Assembly: GCA_039815505.1 (NCBI GenBank)
Contig: JBCBZE010000063.1
Coordinates: 1 to 12,609 of the forward strand
DNA length: 12,609 nt
Direction: 5' to 3'
DNA from: CANLWN01 sp039815505
GTDB taxonomy: Bacteria; Bacteroidota; Bacteroidia; Flavobacteriales; Flavobacteriaceae
The notes under the pieces are model-generated. The model was not told the DNA's origin. It ran no database searches and worked only from the letters and a program-made list of their open reading frames with translations. Positions 1 to 7,726 of the stretch are shown here, piece by piece. Each line of letters opens with the position of its first letter. Within the stretch, counting starts at the first letter, position 1. The translations under genes and the position numbers were made by a program.

Positions 1-1376
1 TAAACGGCACTACTTTTTCTTATACCGCAAAGACGGGAACACAACCCGTTTGGGATGAAAAGGGAAATCCAATAGCTTCTTTGCATTACACCTACTATAC
101 AAGGAACAATAGTAAGGATAGGACAAGCAGGCCTTTGCTGATCTCATTCAATGGCGGACCGGGTTCCGGTTCGGTTTGGATGCATTTGGCCTATACCGGA
201 CCAAGGGTTTTAAAAATTGATGATGAGGGATACCCCGTGCAACCTTATGGTGTACAGGAAAACCCTTTTTCAGTTTTGGATGTAACCGACATTGTATATG
301 TGAATCCGGCAAATACCGGATATTCCAGAACCATTCCTGAAATGGGTGAGGGTGTGGACAGAAAAAAGTTTTTCGGTATCAATGCCGATGTCAAATATTT
401 GGCAGAATGGCTCAATACTTTTGTAACACGCCATAATCGTTGGCGCTCCCCCAAATACATTGTGGGTGAAAGTTATGGGGGTACAAGGGTAATGGGACTT
501 TCCCTTGCTTTGCAAAATGAACAATGGATGTATTTGAACGGGGTTATCATGGTTTCTCCCGCGGATTATAAAGTAATCCGTACCGACGGTCCCGTGGCTT
601 CCGCTTTGAACCTGCCTTACTACACCGCTGCAGCCTGGTATCAAAAAGCCCTGCCCGATGCACTACAGCAGAAGGACCTATTGGAGATTCTTCCGGAATC
701 GGAATCGTATACCATAAATACGCTAATTCCCGCTATTGCCAAAGGTGGTTTTATCGGAGAAACCGAAAAGAACGAAGTTGCAGGAAAAATGGCCTATTAC
801 TCTGGCTTAACACAAAAAGAAATTCTACAGCATAATTTGGTGGTGCCCACGGCATACTTTTGGAAAGCCCTTTTGCGAGACCAGGGCGGATATAATATAG
901 GTAGGCTGGACAGTCGATATTTGGGGATCGATCGTCAATTGGCCGGAGATTCTCCGGATTATAGCGCGGAATTGACTTCGTGGTTACATAGCTTTACCCC
1001 GGCGATCAATTATTATTTGCAGGAAGAACTTAAGTTTAAGACAGATATTAAATATAATATGTTCGGTCCCGTTCGGCCTTGGGACAATAGTGATGACCAT
1101 ACCCGTGATAATCTAAGACAGGCCATGGCGCAAAACCCTTATCTTCATGTACTGGTACAATCCGGTTATTATGATGGTGCCACTACCTATTTTAATGCCA
1201 AATATACCATGTGGCAGATAGACCCCAGTGGTCGAATGAAAGACCGGTTTAGTTTTAAAGGCTATAGAAGTGGTCATATGATGTATCTGCGAAGAGAGGA
1301 TTTAAAAAATGCCAATGACGATATCAGGAATTTCATAAAACGGACCCTGGCAAACGGAAAGTCGGCAAAATATTGA
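1..1376 (+). CDS. S10 family peptidase (serine carboxypeptidase-like), 5' end missing
   Basis: The gene runs off the left edge. The frame is open from base 3 and 457 codons are visible, so the true start and an expected signal peptide lie upstream; the TTG at 81 is internal. The sequence matches the serine carboxypeptidase family, alpha/beta hydrolases that remove C-terminal residues from peptides. Landmarks appear in the family order: the oxyanion-hole NGGPG loop (150-164), the nucleophile motif GESYGG with Ser at 471-473, a candidate catalytic Asp in YYDG (1173-1175), and the catalytic His in SGH (1275-1277). Bacterial members are usually exported, which would make this a periplasmic or secreted peptidase that helps use peptides, but the signal cannot be seen here. 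The C-terminus is complete. A 111-base gap with a palindromic element separates it from the next gene. Family assignment is firm; the substrate is unknown. Confidence 0.92.
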   Translation, partial: NGTTFSYTAKTGTQPVWDEKGNPIASLHYTYYTRNNSKDRTSRPLLISFNGGPGSGSVWMHLAYTGPRVLKIDDEGYPVQPYGVQENPFSVLDVTDIVYVNPANTGYSRTIPEMGEGVDRKKFFGINADVKYLAEWLNTFVTRHNRWRSPKYIVGESYGGTRVMGLSLALQNEQWMYLNGVIMVSPADYKVIRTDGPVASALNLPYYTAAAWYQKALPDALQQKDLLEILPESESYTINTLIPAIAKGGFIGETEKNEVAGKMAYYSGLTQKEILQHNLVVPTAYFWKALLRDQGGYNIGRLDSRYLGIDRQLAGDSPDYSAELTSWLHSFTPAINYYLQEELKFKTDIKYNMFGPVRPWDNSDDHTRDNLRQAMAQNPYLHVLVQSGYYDGATTYFNAKYTMWQIDPSGRMKDRFSFKGYRSGHMMYLRREDLKNANDDIRNFIKRTLANGKSAKY

Positions 1377-1385
1377 AACGGTGCC

Positions 1386-1465
1386 TTCGATACGATTGCT
1401 TCGCAATCACTCAGGCGCCTTTACTAAGGGCATTGAGTGATTTTCGAAGAGAAAATCGTATCGAA
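1386..1465. repeat. Palindromic intergenic element (REP/MITE-like), multi-stem
   Basis: This 80-base block fills most of the gap between two + strand genes. Its ends are a perfect 12-base inverted repeat, TTCGATACGATT (1386-1397) with AATCGTATCGAA (1454-1465). Inside lies a second perfect 9-base pair, AATCACTCA (1405-1413) with TGAGTGATT (1434-1442). Each half can also fold alone: GATTGC-TTC-GCAATC on the left and GATTTTC-GAAGA-GAAAATC on the right, so the element can switch between one long stem and a branched form. The centre has a small GCCTTT/AAGGGC stem. No T-run follows, so it is not a classical terminator. The design resembles dispersed REP or non-autonomous mobile elements. No second copy is present in the window, so repetitiveness is inferred from the structure. 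Confidence 0.7.
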
Positions 1466-1487
1466 ATGACGTTATAAAAGAAACACC

Positions 1488-2072
1488 ATGGAAACAAGAA
1501 CAAGTATCACTCTCATTACCTTATTGTTGGGCCTAAATATTGCAAATGCCCAGGATATTCCTTCCAAAGAATGGCAAATAAATACCGCAACCATGGCAGC
1601 ACCCCTAGAGTATAGGGATGGAGCTAAAGTATATGGTTATGATACCAAAGGAAATTTTGTCACTTTACGGGAAGGAACCAACGCCTATATATGCCTGGCA
1701 GATGATCCAAAGAAAGAGGGATTGTCAACGGCAGCTTACCATAAAGATCTTGATGAATTCATGAAACGTGGTCGGGAACTCAAGGCGCAAGGGAAAGAAT
1801 TTCAGGAAATCTTTGATATACGGGAAAAAGAGGTGAAGTCCGGTGTATTAAAAATGCCAGATAAAACTACGCTTTGCGTTTTTACCGGAACGGTCAATTC
1901 GGAAACCCTGACTATTGAAAACCCCTATACCAGATATGTTTTCTATATGCCTTTTGCAACAGGCAACTCCACCGGATTGCCCACTACCCCTATGCCGCCC
2001 GGACATGCCTGGCTAATGGATGCCGGTACGCATAGGGCACATATAATGATTACACCGAAAAAAGAAAAATAA
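1488..2072 (+). CDS. Secreted protein of unknown function, 194 aa
   Basis: I do not recognise this gene. The first 21 residues form a Sec signal peptide (ETR, hydrophobic ITLITLLLGLNIANA), with likely cleavage before Gln22, so the mature protein of about 173 residues should be periplasmic or surface located. It has no lipobox Cys. The mature part holds two cysteines (69 and 130) that could form a disulfide, a charged, probably helical segment around 84-120, and a C-terminal stretch rich in Pro, Gly and His (PPGHAWLMDAG with His173, then His182 and His185) that looks conserved and could bind a metal or ligand. No catalytic signature is evident. The ATG fits because the signal begins directly after it. 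It leads a run of four closely spaced genes, 26 bases before the oxidoreductase, so co-transcription is likely. Confidence 0.8.
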   Translation: METRTSITLITLLLGLNIANAQDIPSKEWQINTATMAAPLEYRDGAKVYGYDTKGNFVTLREGTNAYICLADDPKKEGLSTAAYHKDLDEFMKRGRELKAQGKEFQEIFDIREKEVKSGVLKMPDKTTLCVFTGTVNSETLTIENPYTRYVFYMPFATGNSTGLPTTPMPPGHAWLMDAGTHRAHIMITPKKEK

Positions 2073-2098
2073 AAGATAGGCACCAACAAGAACAGCTT

Positions 2099-3292
2099 AT
2101 GAAAAAAATTAGGTTAGGAGTATTTCTCATACTACTCGTTGCAAATAGTATCCAAGCCATTAGCAGTAAGACTACAAGCAATTTTGATATTTGCGATATG
2201 CGTGAAAACAATCGATTCGTCCATACTAAAACCATGAATACAACCAATAATACCCTTCGCGTAGGGGTCATAGGTTTGGTGCATACCCACGTGCATTGGA
2301 TATTAGGTAGGGAAAAAATAGGGGATATAGAAATTGTCGGTATCGTGGAGCCCAATAGGAAACTAGCCAAAGCGTACAGCGAACAACATGGTTATTCCAT
2401 GGATATTGTATTTGATACCATGGAGGAAATGACAGCGGCCGTAAATCCGGAAGCTGTAACTGCTTTTAACACAATCTACGATCATTTAGAAGTTGTGGAA
2501 TTCTTTGCCCCAAAAGGGATACATGTTATGGTTGAAAAACCTTTGGCGGTAAATCTTGAGCATGCCTTAAAAATGAAGGCTTTGGCAAAAAAGCACAATA
2601 TTTATTTGTTGACGAATTATGAAACCTCGTGGTATGGCAGTAATTATAAAGCCTATAAGCTGCTATTTGGCCATAAAAAAATCGGAGACCTACGCAGAAT
2701 GGTCTTTCATACCGGCCATCCCGGCCCTATTGAAATAGGTTGTAATCCCGAGTTTCTCGAGTGGCTGATAGACCCCGTAAAAAATGGAGGGGGTGCCCTC
2801 ACCGATTTCGGATGTTACGGTGCAAATTTAGCCACATGGTTTATGAATGGAAAAACACCTGAGACCGTATATTGCACTACTCAACAATTAAAGCCTGAAC
2901 TTTATCCAAAAGTGGACGATGATGCTACCATTATTTTGGGCTATCCCAAAACACAAGTAATTATTCAAGCCTCATGGAATTGGTCCCATAATCGAAAGGA
3001 TATGGAGATTTATGGTACTACGGGTTATATTACATGTAAAAACAGTACGGATATGGAAGTAATGGAAAAAGAAAAAGAAGGGCCTTACCCCTTGGAAGCA
3101 TCTCCTTTATCGCAAGGTATCCATGATCCCTTTGCCCTACTGCAGAAGGTGGTCAAAGAAAACTATACATTATCATCGTTCAATGTATCCTCCCTGGAAA
3201 ACAATATGATCGTTATGCAAATATTGGAGGCGGCCAAACATTCGGCTAAAACCGGTAAAACAATAACATGGGATGCGTTTTTTAGCAGGTAA
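2099..3292 (+). CDS. Exported Gfo/Idh/MocA family oxidoreductase
   Basis: This 397-residue protein is an NAD(P)-dependent sugar-type oxidoreductase. After a signal peptide (1-20, hydrophobic LGVFLILLVANSIQA) and a linker, the Rossmann fold begins at about residue 53 (RVGVIGLVHTHV). The family's EKP motif, whose Lys contacts cofactor and substrate, is at 146-148. The second domain carries GGGALTDFGCY (230-240); Tyr240 sits where many relatives have His, the Tyr form being known from glucose-fructose oxidoreductase-like members. The N-terminus lacks a twin-arginine motif although folded cofactor-bound relatives usually use Tat. An internal ATG at 2234 (Met46) would give a cytosolic form, but the clear signal peptide favours 2099. 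It lies 26 bases after an unknown secreted protein and 28 before an esterase, suggesting a shared role on a modified sugar. The substrate is not predictable. Confidence 0.88.
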   Translation: MKKIRLGVFLILLVANSIQAISSKTTSNFDICDMRENNRFVHTKTMNTTNNTLRVGVIGLVHTHVHWILGREKIGDIEIVGIVEPNRKLAKAYSEQHGYSMDIVFDTMEEMTAAVNPEAVTAFNTIYDHLEVVEFFAPKGIHVMVEKPLAVNLEHALKMKALAKKHNIYLLTNYETSWYGSNYKAYKLLFGHKKIGDLRRMVFHTGHPGPIEIGCNPEFLEWLIDPVKNGGGALTDFGCYGANLATWFMNGKTPETVYCTTQQLKPELYPKVDDDATIILGYPKTQVIIQASWNWSHNRKDMEIYGTTGYITCKNSTDMEVMEKEKEGPYPLEASPLSQGIHDPFALLQKVVKENYTLSSFNVSSLENNMIVMQILEAAKHSAKTGKTITWDAFFSR

Positions 3293-3320
3293 CTTAGTAT
3301 CAAAAACACATTTCAAAATC

Positions 3321-4013
3321 ATGAAAAGATATAAACTAAAATTTTTATTATTTCTAATGATGTGGTCCTTTTTTACCAAAGCCCAGAGTCAGGATTGGGC
3401 TAACTTACAACAGTTCCAAGCGGACAACGCCAAAATAGGGTTACCCGACAAAGGAGAGAACCGAGTTGTTTTTATGGGAAACTCCATAACCATAGGCTGG
3501 TTGGAAGCCAGACCCATTTTTTTTGCGGATAAGCCCTATATCAATAGAGGTATAAGCGGGCAGACCACGCCACAAATGCTGCTTAGGTTTCGGCAAGATG
3601 TGGTTGCGCTGCAACCCAAAGTAGTCGTTATACTTGCAGGGACCAATGATATTGCCGGTAATACAGGCCCAATGACATTAGAGCAAATACTTGACAATAT
3701 TAAATCTATGGTAGAACTGGCCGAGGGCAATGGTATATGCCCTATTATAGCCTCGGTACTCCCTGCATATGATTATCCATGGCGTCCGGGTCTAAAGCCT
3801 AACGAAAAAATACCCGCGTTAAATAAAATGTTGAAATCTTACGCCCATGAAAAGGGTGTCATCTACTTGGACTATTTTTCCGTCATGGTAGATGACCGCA
3901 ATGGACTGCCCAAAAAATATGCGACCGACGAGGTGCACCCTACCATAGAGGGATATAAGATTATGGAGCCCTTGGTGGAAGCGGCCATTGCAAAAGCAAT
4001 AGTTGAAAAATAA
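3321..4013 (+). CDS. Secreted SGNH/GDSL-type esterase (acylhydrolase)
   Basis: This is a 230-residue SGNH hydrolase, a serine esterase fold that removes acyl or acetyl groups from carbohydrates or lipids. All four blocks are visible: FMGNSITIGW with nucleophile Ser55 (GNS replaces the usual GDS), Gly80 in ISGQTT, GTND with Gly107 and Asn109, and the catalytic DEVH with Asp203 and His206. I chose the ATG at 3321 because it directly precedes a signal peptide (KRYK, then LKFLLFLMMWSFFTKA). An in-frame ATG at 3273 lies inside the upstream gene and would put 16 extra residues ahead of that signal. Length is normal for a single-domain enzyme. It is 28 bases after the oxidoreductase and 17 before the DinB-like gene, so probably in one operon. 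Carbohydrate deacetylation is a reasonable guess given the neighbour, but is not shown. Confidence 0.9.
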   Translation: MKRYKLKFLLFLMMWSFFTKAQSQDWANLQQFQADNAKIGLPDKGENRVVFMGNSITIGWLEARPIFFADKPYINRGISGQTTPQMLLRFRQDVVALQPKVVVILAGTNDIAGNTGPMTLEQILDNIKSMVELAEGNGICPIIASVLPAYDYPWRPGLKPNEKIPALNKMLKSYAHEKGVIYLDYFSVMVDDRNGLPKKYATDEVHPTIEGYKIMEPLVEAAIAKAIVEK

Positions 4014-4030
4014 CTGCTATTAATATCAAA

Positions 4031-4561
4031 ATGGATAAGTACATAGGTTTTCCATCCAAATCAGAATATCCTCCCTATGCCGAAATGTATATGATGTGGG
4101 TTCAAAAAGATGGGACCTTGTTACATCAATTAAAAAACAATTTTGACATCACGGCAACATTGGTGTCCACCTTTTCAAAGGAGGAACTTGAACACACCTA
4201 TATAACAGGTAAATGGACCATAAAAGAGGTGTTGACTCATTTGGTTGATGATGAGCGAATTTATGCATATCGCGCCATGGCATTTGCGCGGAACGACAGC
4301 ACCAACCTCCCTGGGTTTGCTCAAGATGATTACACCAAATTTTCAGACTCCCACTTGCGGACCATAGAAAATATAATGGCAGAATATAAAGCGGTCCGCA
4401 TGGCTACCATAACTTTATTTGACGGGTTTTCGGAAAAAGCTTTGATGCGTATGGGCACCGCAGATGGAAATAAAGCCAGTGTCAGGGCACTTGGATACCA
4501 TATTGTGGGTCACGAATTACATCATATTAAAATTATTAAAGAGAAATATCTTGGCATATAA
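4031..4561 (+). CDS. DinB/YfiT family putative metal-dependent protein
   Basis: This 176-residue protein has no signal peptide and matches the DinB/YfiT four-helix bundle. The expected three metal ligands are visible: His70 at the end of helix two (WTIKEVLTHLVDDE) and the HxxxH pair His161/His165 in GHELHH near the C-terminus. Members of this superfamily include thiol transferases using bacillithiol or mycothiol and other poorly defined enzymes; the residues shown do not say which. It is probably cytosolic, unlike the three exported products encoded just upstream, from which it is separated by 17 bases. A later start at Met20 would remove the PPYAEMY segment, which DinB relatives commonly have, so the first ATG is kept. 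The next gene follows after a 100-base gap with a hairpin, so this is probably the end of the operon. Confidence 0.85.
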   Translation: MDKYIGFPSKSEYPPYAEMYMMWVQKDGTLLHQLKNNFDITATLVSTFSKEELEHTYITGKWTIKEVLTHLVDDERIYAYRAMAFARNDSTNLPGFAQDDYTKFSDSHLRTIENIMAEYKAVRMATITLFDGFSEKALMRMGTADGNKASVRALGYHIVGHELHHIKIIKEKYLGI

Positions 4562-4584
4562 CATATTCTTAGGAAGTAGCTTTG
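4551..4584 (+). promoter_or_regulatory. Candidate Bacteroidota promoter for the glycosyltransferase gene
   Basis: TAGCTTTG at 4577-4584 matches the flavobacterial -7 box TAnnTTTG. A TTG at 4551-4553, inside the end of the preceding gene, lies 23 bases upstream, at the long end of the accepted -33 spacing. It is the only candidate in the window with both boxes. It would give a leader of about 70 bases before the GTG start at 4662. Chance matches are common in AT-rich DNA, so confidence is moderate. Confidence 0.4.
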
Positions 4585-4592
4585 ACCTAAGA
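4567..4592. repeat. Inverted repeat enclosing the -7-like box
   Basis: TCTTAGG (4567-4573) and CCTAAGA (4586-4592) are perfect 7-base inverted repeats separated by 12 bases. The spacer contains the TAGCTTTG promoter-like box. The repeat starts six bases after the DinB-family stop codon. It could be a weak terminator stem of that operon, though no T-run follows, or an operator overlapping the promoter. Confidence 0.45.
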
Positions 4593-4661
4593 TTTTCGAA
4601 TCAATTAACACTTACTCTTCTCCTTACCCCATTGATTTCATTATTTTCCTAACTTGTCTCC

Positions 4662-5669
4662 GTGATAAATCCGTTGGTAAGTATATTGATTCCGTTTAAG
4701 GATACCGCCATGTACATTTCCGAATGTATACGATCTATTCTGGACCAAGAGTACAAAAATTGGGAGATTTTGGCCGTTAATGATCATTCCAAGGACCATA
4801 GTTTAGATATCATAAATAATTTTGCCCAAGACGATGCACGCATCCATGTTTTGGATAATACGGGAGATGGAATTATCGATGCCTTAAAACTGGCCTACGC
4901 ATATAGCAGGGGAGATTATATTACACGAATGGATTCGGACGATGTTATGGAATCCAATAAACTGCAGGTTTTAGTGAACGCTCTGTTGACACGGGGAAAG
5001 GGACATGTCGCTATAGGTCAAGTGCGTTATTTCTCCGATAAGGGCATAAGTAACGGTTATGCTAGATATGAAGATTGGTTGAACCAATTAACAAAATTAG
5101 GTGCCAATTATTCGGAAATATATAAAGAATGCGTTATCCCCTCCCCTTGTTGGATGCTCCATCGAAAAGATCTGGAACTATGTGGAGCCTTTGCCCACGA
5201 TCGTTACCCTGAGGACTATGACCTTACCTTTAGATTATATGAAAAAGATATTCAGTGTATTCCCTGCAATGAAATCTTGCACCAATGGAGAGACTATGAC
5301 TCCCGTACATCACGAACTAGTGAACACTACGCCCAAAATTATTTTTTGGATATAAAACTCCATTATTTTTTAAAGCTGGATCATGAAGCCGATCGGTCTT
5401 TGGCCATCTGGGGAGCGGGCTACAAAGGGAAGGCCGTGGCCAAAGGTTTGTTAGAGAAAGGGGTCCACTTTTATTGGTTATGTGACAACCCAAAAAAAAT
5501 CGGCAAGCACATTTACGGAAAAGAATTGGTGCACTATGATCAATTATCCCAATTGAAAAACTCCCAAAGCATTGTTACGGTGGCCAATGCTGAAGCCCAA
5601 CATATGATCAAATCCTATTTTTCCCATTTGGGAAAGAAAAACATGAAGGATTATTTCTTCTTTTGCTAA
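4662..5669 (+). CDS. Family 2 glycosyltransferase with extra C-terminal Rossmann-like domain
   Basis: Residues 1 to about 230 form a GT-A fold glycosyltransferase that would transfer a sugar from a nucleotide sugar to glycan or lipid acceptors in the cytoplasm. Visible motifs are the N-terminal VSILIPFKD strand, the donor-binding VNDHSKD (39-45), the metal-binding DSDD (91-94), and PEDYDL with the probable catalytic acid pair (184-185). After the usual end of the fold, residues 247-335 add a second unit, LAIWGAGYKGKAV (247-259), a glycine-rich nucleotide-binding-like loop, followed by a strand ending in Asp275-Asn276. This resembles small Rossmann domains attached to sugar-modifying proteins. 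The start must be GTG at 4662: an in-frame TAA sits at 4650 and no ATG or TTG lies between. There are no membrane segments. It is a single gene without a surrounding polysaccharide cluster in view; acceptor unknown. Confidence 0.88.
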   Translation: MINPLVSILIPFKDTAMYISECIRSILDQEYKNWEILAVNDHSKDHSLDIINNFAQDDARIHVLDNTGDGIIDALKLAYAYSRGDYITRMDSDDVMESNKLQVLVNALLTRGKGHVAIGQVRYFSDKGISNGYARYEDWLNQLTKLGANYSEIYKECVIPSPCWMLHRKDLELCGAFAHDRYPEDYDLTFRLYEKDIQCIPCNEILHQWRDYDSRTSRTSEHYAQNYFLDIKLHYFLKLDHEADRSLAIWGAGYKGKAVAKGLLEKGVHFYWLCDNPKKIGKHIYGKELVHYDQLSQLKNSQSIVTVANAEAQHMIKSYFSHLGKKNMKDYFFFC

Positions 5670-5727
5670 TTTTTTGAACTACCACATCCCTATGAAAAAT
5701 CAAGTAAAAAAAGGATCTATTAATGTT

Positions 5728-5750
5728 TACTTAATACGATCTACTAAGTA
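5728..5750. repeat. Small inverted repeat upstream of the BatA-type gene
   Basis: TACTTA (5728-5733) and TAAGTA (5745-5750) are perfect 6-base arms with an 11-base spacer, centred about 35 bases upstream of the -7-like box of the next gene. The size and position would suit a regulator binding site, but an AT-rich repeat this short can arise by chance. Confidence 0.25.
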
Positions 5751-5772
5751 CGCTATACTGAATTCTTTATCT

Positions 5773-5780
5773 TATATTTG
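5773..5780 (+). promoter_or_regulatory. -7-like promoter box for the BatA/dihydroorotase-like unit
   Basis: TATATTTG matches the Bacteroidota -7 consensus TAnnTTTG and lies 17 bases before the ATG, so the leader would be very short. No TTG is present at the expected -33 distance. The 128-base gap since the glycosyltransferase, without coding potential, makes a promoter here plausible. Confidence 0.45.
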
Positions 5781-5797
5781 CCTAATCAAATTAAGGA

Positions 5798-7726
5798 ATG
5801 CAGTTTAAACATCCAGAACTTCTTTGGGCTTTATTGCTACTACTTATCCCCGTTTTTATTCATCTTTTTCAACTCAGAAGGTTTAAAAAAACTCCTTTTA
5901 CCAATGTAAAATTGCTACAAAAAGTGGTCTCAGAATCCCGTAGAAGCAATACCATAAAAAAATGGCTATTGCTAGCTACTAGACTCCTTTTATTGTTTGC
6001 ATTGGTCCTAGCTTTCGCGCAGCCTTTTTTTGCAAAAAAAACAGCCTTGGCAAAAAAAGAAACGGTAATTTACTTGGATAATTCCTTCAGTATGGAGGCA
6101 AAGACAGACAATGAAACTCTATTAAAAACAGGTGTCCAGGAATTGATCAAGTCAATTCCGAAAGACAATGTCTTTAGCCTTTTTACAAACGGAAAAGTCT
6201 TTAGGGATGTTCGATTAAGGGATATTCAGAACGATTTACTCTCGCTTAAAAGTACATCCAAACAATTAGATTTTAACGAAATTACCTTAAAAGCCAACAC
6301 TTTTTTCAGTAATTCCGAAAACACGGTAAAGGATTTAATTTTGATTTCCGATTTTCAACAACGAATGCAATCGATCCATACCGATTCTACCAACAAGGTG
6401 CAAAAACATGTGGTGCAGTTAAGCCCGGATGTATTGGAAAACGTTTCCGTTGATACTGTTTATATAGGTGATAGCTCCCCAGAAAATATAGAACTCATCA
6501 CGGAGCTTTCAACTACCGAAAAAAAGGAAAGTATTCCAGTCTCATTATATAACGATGATAAGCTCATCGCAAAAACTTCCGCTACTTTTGGCGACAATAA
6601 AAAAGCCACTGTATTATTTTCTATTTCCGCCAAGGAGGTTATCAATGGAAAAATTGAAATTTCCGACACTGGTTTAAGCTATGATAACAAACTTTATTTT
6701 AATATAAACGAAAAGGAAAAAATCAAAGCCTTGGCAATCAATGAGGCCAATGATGATTACTTGTCCCGTATCTTTACCAATGATGAATTTTCATTTTCCA
6801 CCTATACACTTAATAATTTGAATTACAGCTTATTGGAAACCCAAAATATAGTTGTTTTAAATGAGCTTAATGTGATTCCAGATGCACTTCAAAATGTACT
6901 AAAATCTTTTGTGTCCAATGGTGGTAGTTTGGTAGTGGTGCCTTCCAAGGAGGCGGATATGAACTCCTATAACAACTTGTTCAATGCCTTTTTTTCTACG
7001 ATGTACACAGAGGTTACAAGGGCGGAACGAAATATAACCGATATCGCTTTTTCTCACCCTTTATATACAAATGTGTTTGAAAAAGAAGTAACCAATTTTC
7101 AATATCCCAAAGTGTCCGAATACTTTAAAATACGTTCCATTGCCCCGAAAATAATCTCTTTTCAAGATAAGGACGCCTTTTTGGTCGGAGGGGATGGCAT
7201 CTATATTTTTACGGCCTCTATTACAAATGAAAATTCAAACTTTAAAAATTCGCCCTTGATCGTCCCTACTTTTTATAGTATGGGCGTCAATAGTCTAAAG
7301 TTGCCTAAACTCTATAGTGTATTGGGCACCAAAATTTCCTTGGATGTTTCATCTACCCTATCCAAGGACAATATATTAAAGGTAGCTGCAAAGAATAAAG
7401 ACTATGAGTTTATTCCACAACAACGGTCCTTTGCCAACAAAGTAAGCCTATCATTTTATGAAAATCCAACGATGGATGGTATATACCATATAGTAGATAA
7501 TGGGGAAATTATTAAGAATATCAGCTTTAACCATCAAAAAAATGAAAGTGAACTTACTTATTTAAATATGGGCACCATACAAGCCACGACCAAGCAAAGT
7601 TCCATAGCATCACTTTTTGAGGCGATGGAAAAAGATAATAGGGTAACCGAGCTTTGGAAATGGTTTGTTATTTTAGCGTTGCTATTTATGGTGGTCGAGA
7701 TACTTATTCAAAAATACCTTAAATGA
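5798..7726 (+). CDS. BatA-type membrane protein with VWA-like domain
   Basis: This 642-residue protein begins with the BatA N-terminal module: a hydrophobic segment (about 8-25), the basic loop QLRRFKKTPFTNVKLL, and a second membrane helix (about 56-76) ending in AFAQPFF. A von Willebrand A-like domain follows, with the metal-site motif DNSFS (94-98) and a later ILISDFQ strand with Asp185. A long largely periplasmic region and a C-terminal helix (about 620-638) complete it. Bacteroidota encode many such proteins; Bat proteins are linked to aerotolerance and envelope stress, but this long single-gene type has no firm function. The ATG follows an AAGGA sequence at almost no spacing, so that is not a normal ribosome site. 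Its TGA overlaps the ATG of the dihydroorotase homologue by four bases, showing translational coupling. No MoxR or BatB/C/D gene is adjacent. Confidence 0.88.
   Translation: MQFKHPELLWALLLLLIPVFIHLFQLRRFKKTPFTNVKLLQKVVSESRRSNTIKKWLLLATRLLLLFALVLAFAQPFFAKKTALAKKETVIYLDNSFSMEAKTDNETLLKTGVQELIKSIPKDNVFSLFTNGKVFRDVRLRDIQNDLLSLKSTSKQLDFNEITLKANTFFSNSENTVKDLILISDFQQRMQSIHTDSTNKVQKHVVQLSPDVLENVSVDTVYIGDSSPENIELITELSTTEKKESIPVSLYNDDKLIAKTSATFGDNKKATVLFSISAKEVINGKIEISDTGLSYDNKLYFNINEKEKIKALAINEANDDYLSRIFTNDEFSFSTYTLNNLNYSLLETQNIVVLNELNVIPDALQNVLKSFVSNGGSLVVVPSKEADMNSYNNLFNAFFSTMYTEVTRAERNITDIAFSHPLYTNVFEKEVTNFQYPKVSEYFKIRSIAPKIISFQDKDAFLVGGDGIYIFTASITNENSNFKNSPLIVPTFYSMGVNSLKLPKLYSVLGTKISLDVSSTLSKDNILKVAAKNKDYEFIPQQRSFANKVSLSFYENPTMDGIYHIVDNGEIIKNISFNHQKNESELTYLNMGTIQATTKQSSIASLFEAMEKDNRVTELWKWFVILALLFMVVEILIQKYLK

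Noticed and set aside
270..644. Minus-strand frame of 124 codons inside the peptidase gene
   Set aside because: It is antisense to a well-supported enzyme, with no domain and no start signal.
81..1376. TTG at 81 as the start of the peptidase gene
   Set aside because: The same frame is open to the left edge with plausible peptidase residues upstream, so this TTG is an internal Leu codon.
1386..1465. Palindrome as a simple intrinsic terminator of the peptidase gene
   Set aside because: Stems are long and nested and no T-run follows on either side; a repeat-type element explains it better.
3273..3320. Upstream ATG for the SGNH esterase
   Set aside because: It lies inside the oxidoreductase gene and would put extra residues before an obvious signal peptide; the ATG at 3321 fits.
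4464..4652. Small + strand frame overlapping the DinB-like gene end
   Set aside because: Out of frame with a conserved gene, low-complexity product, no start context.
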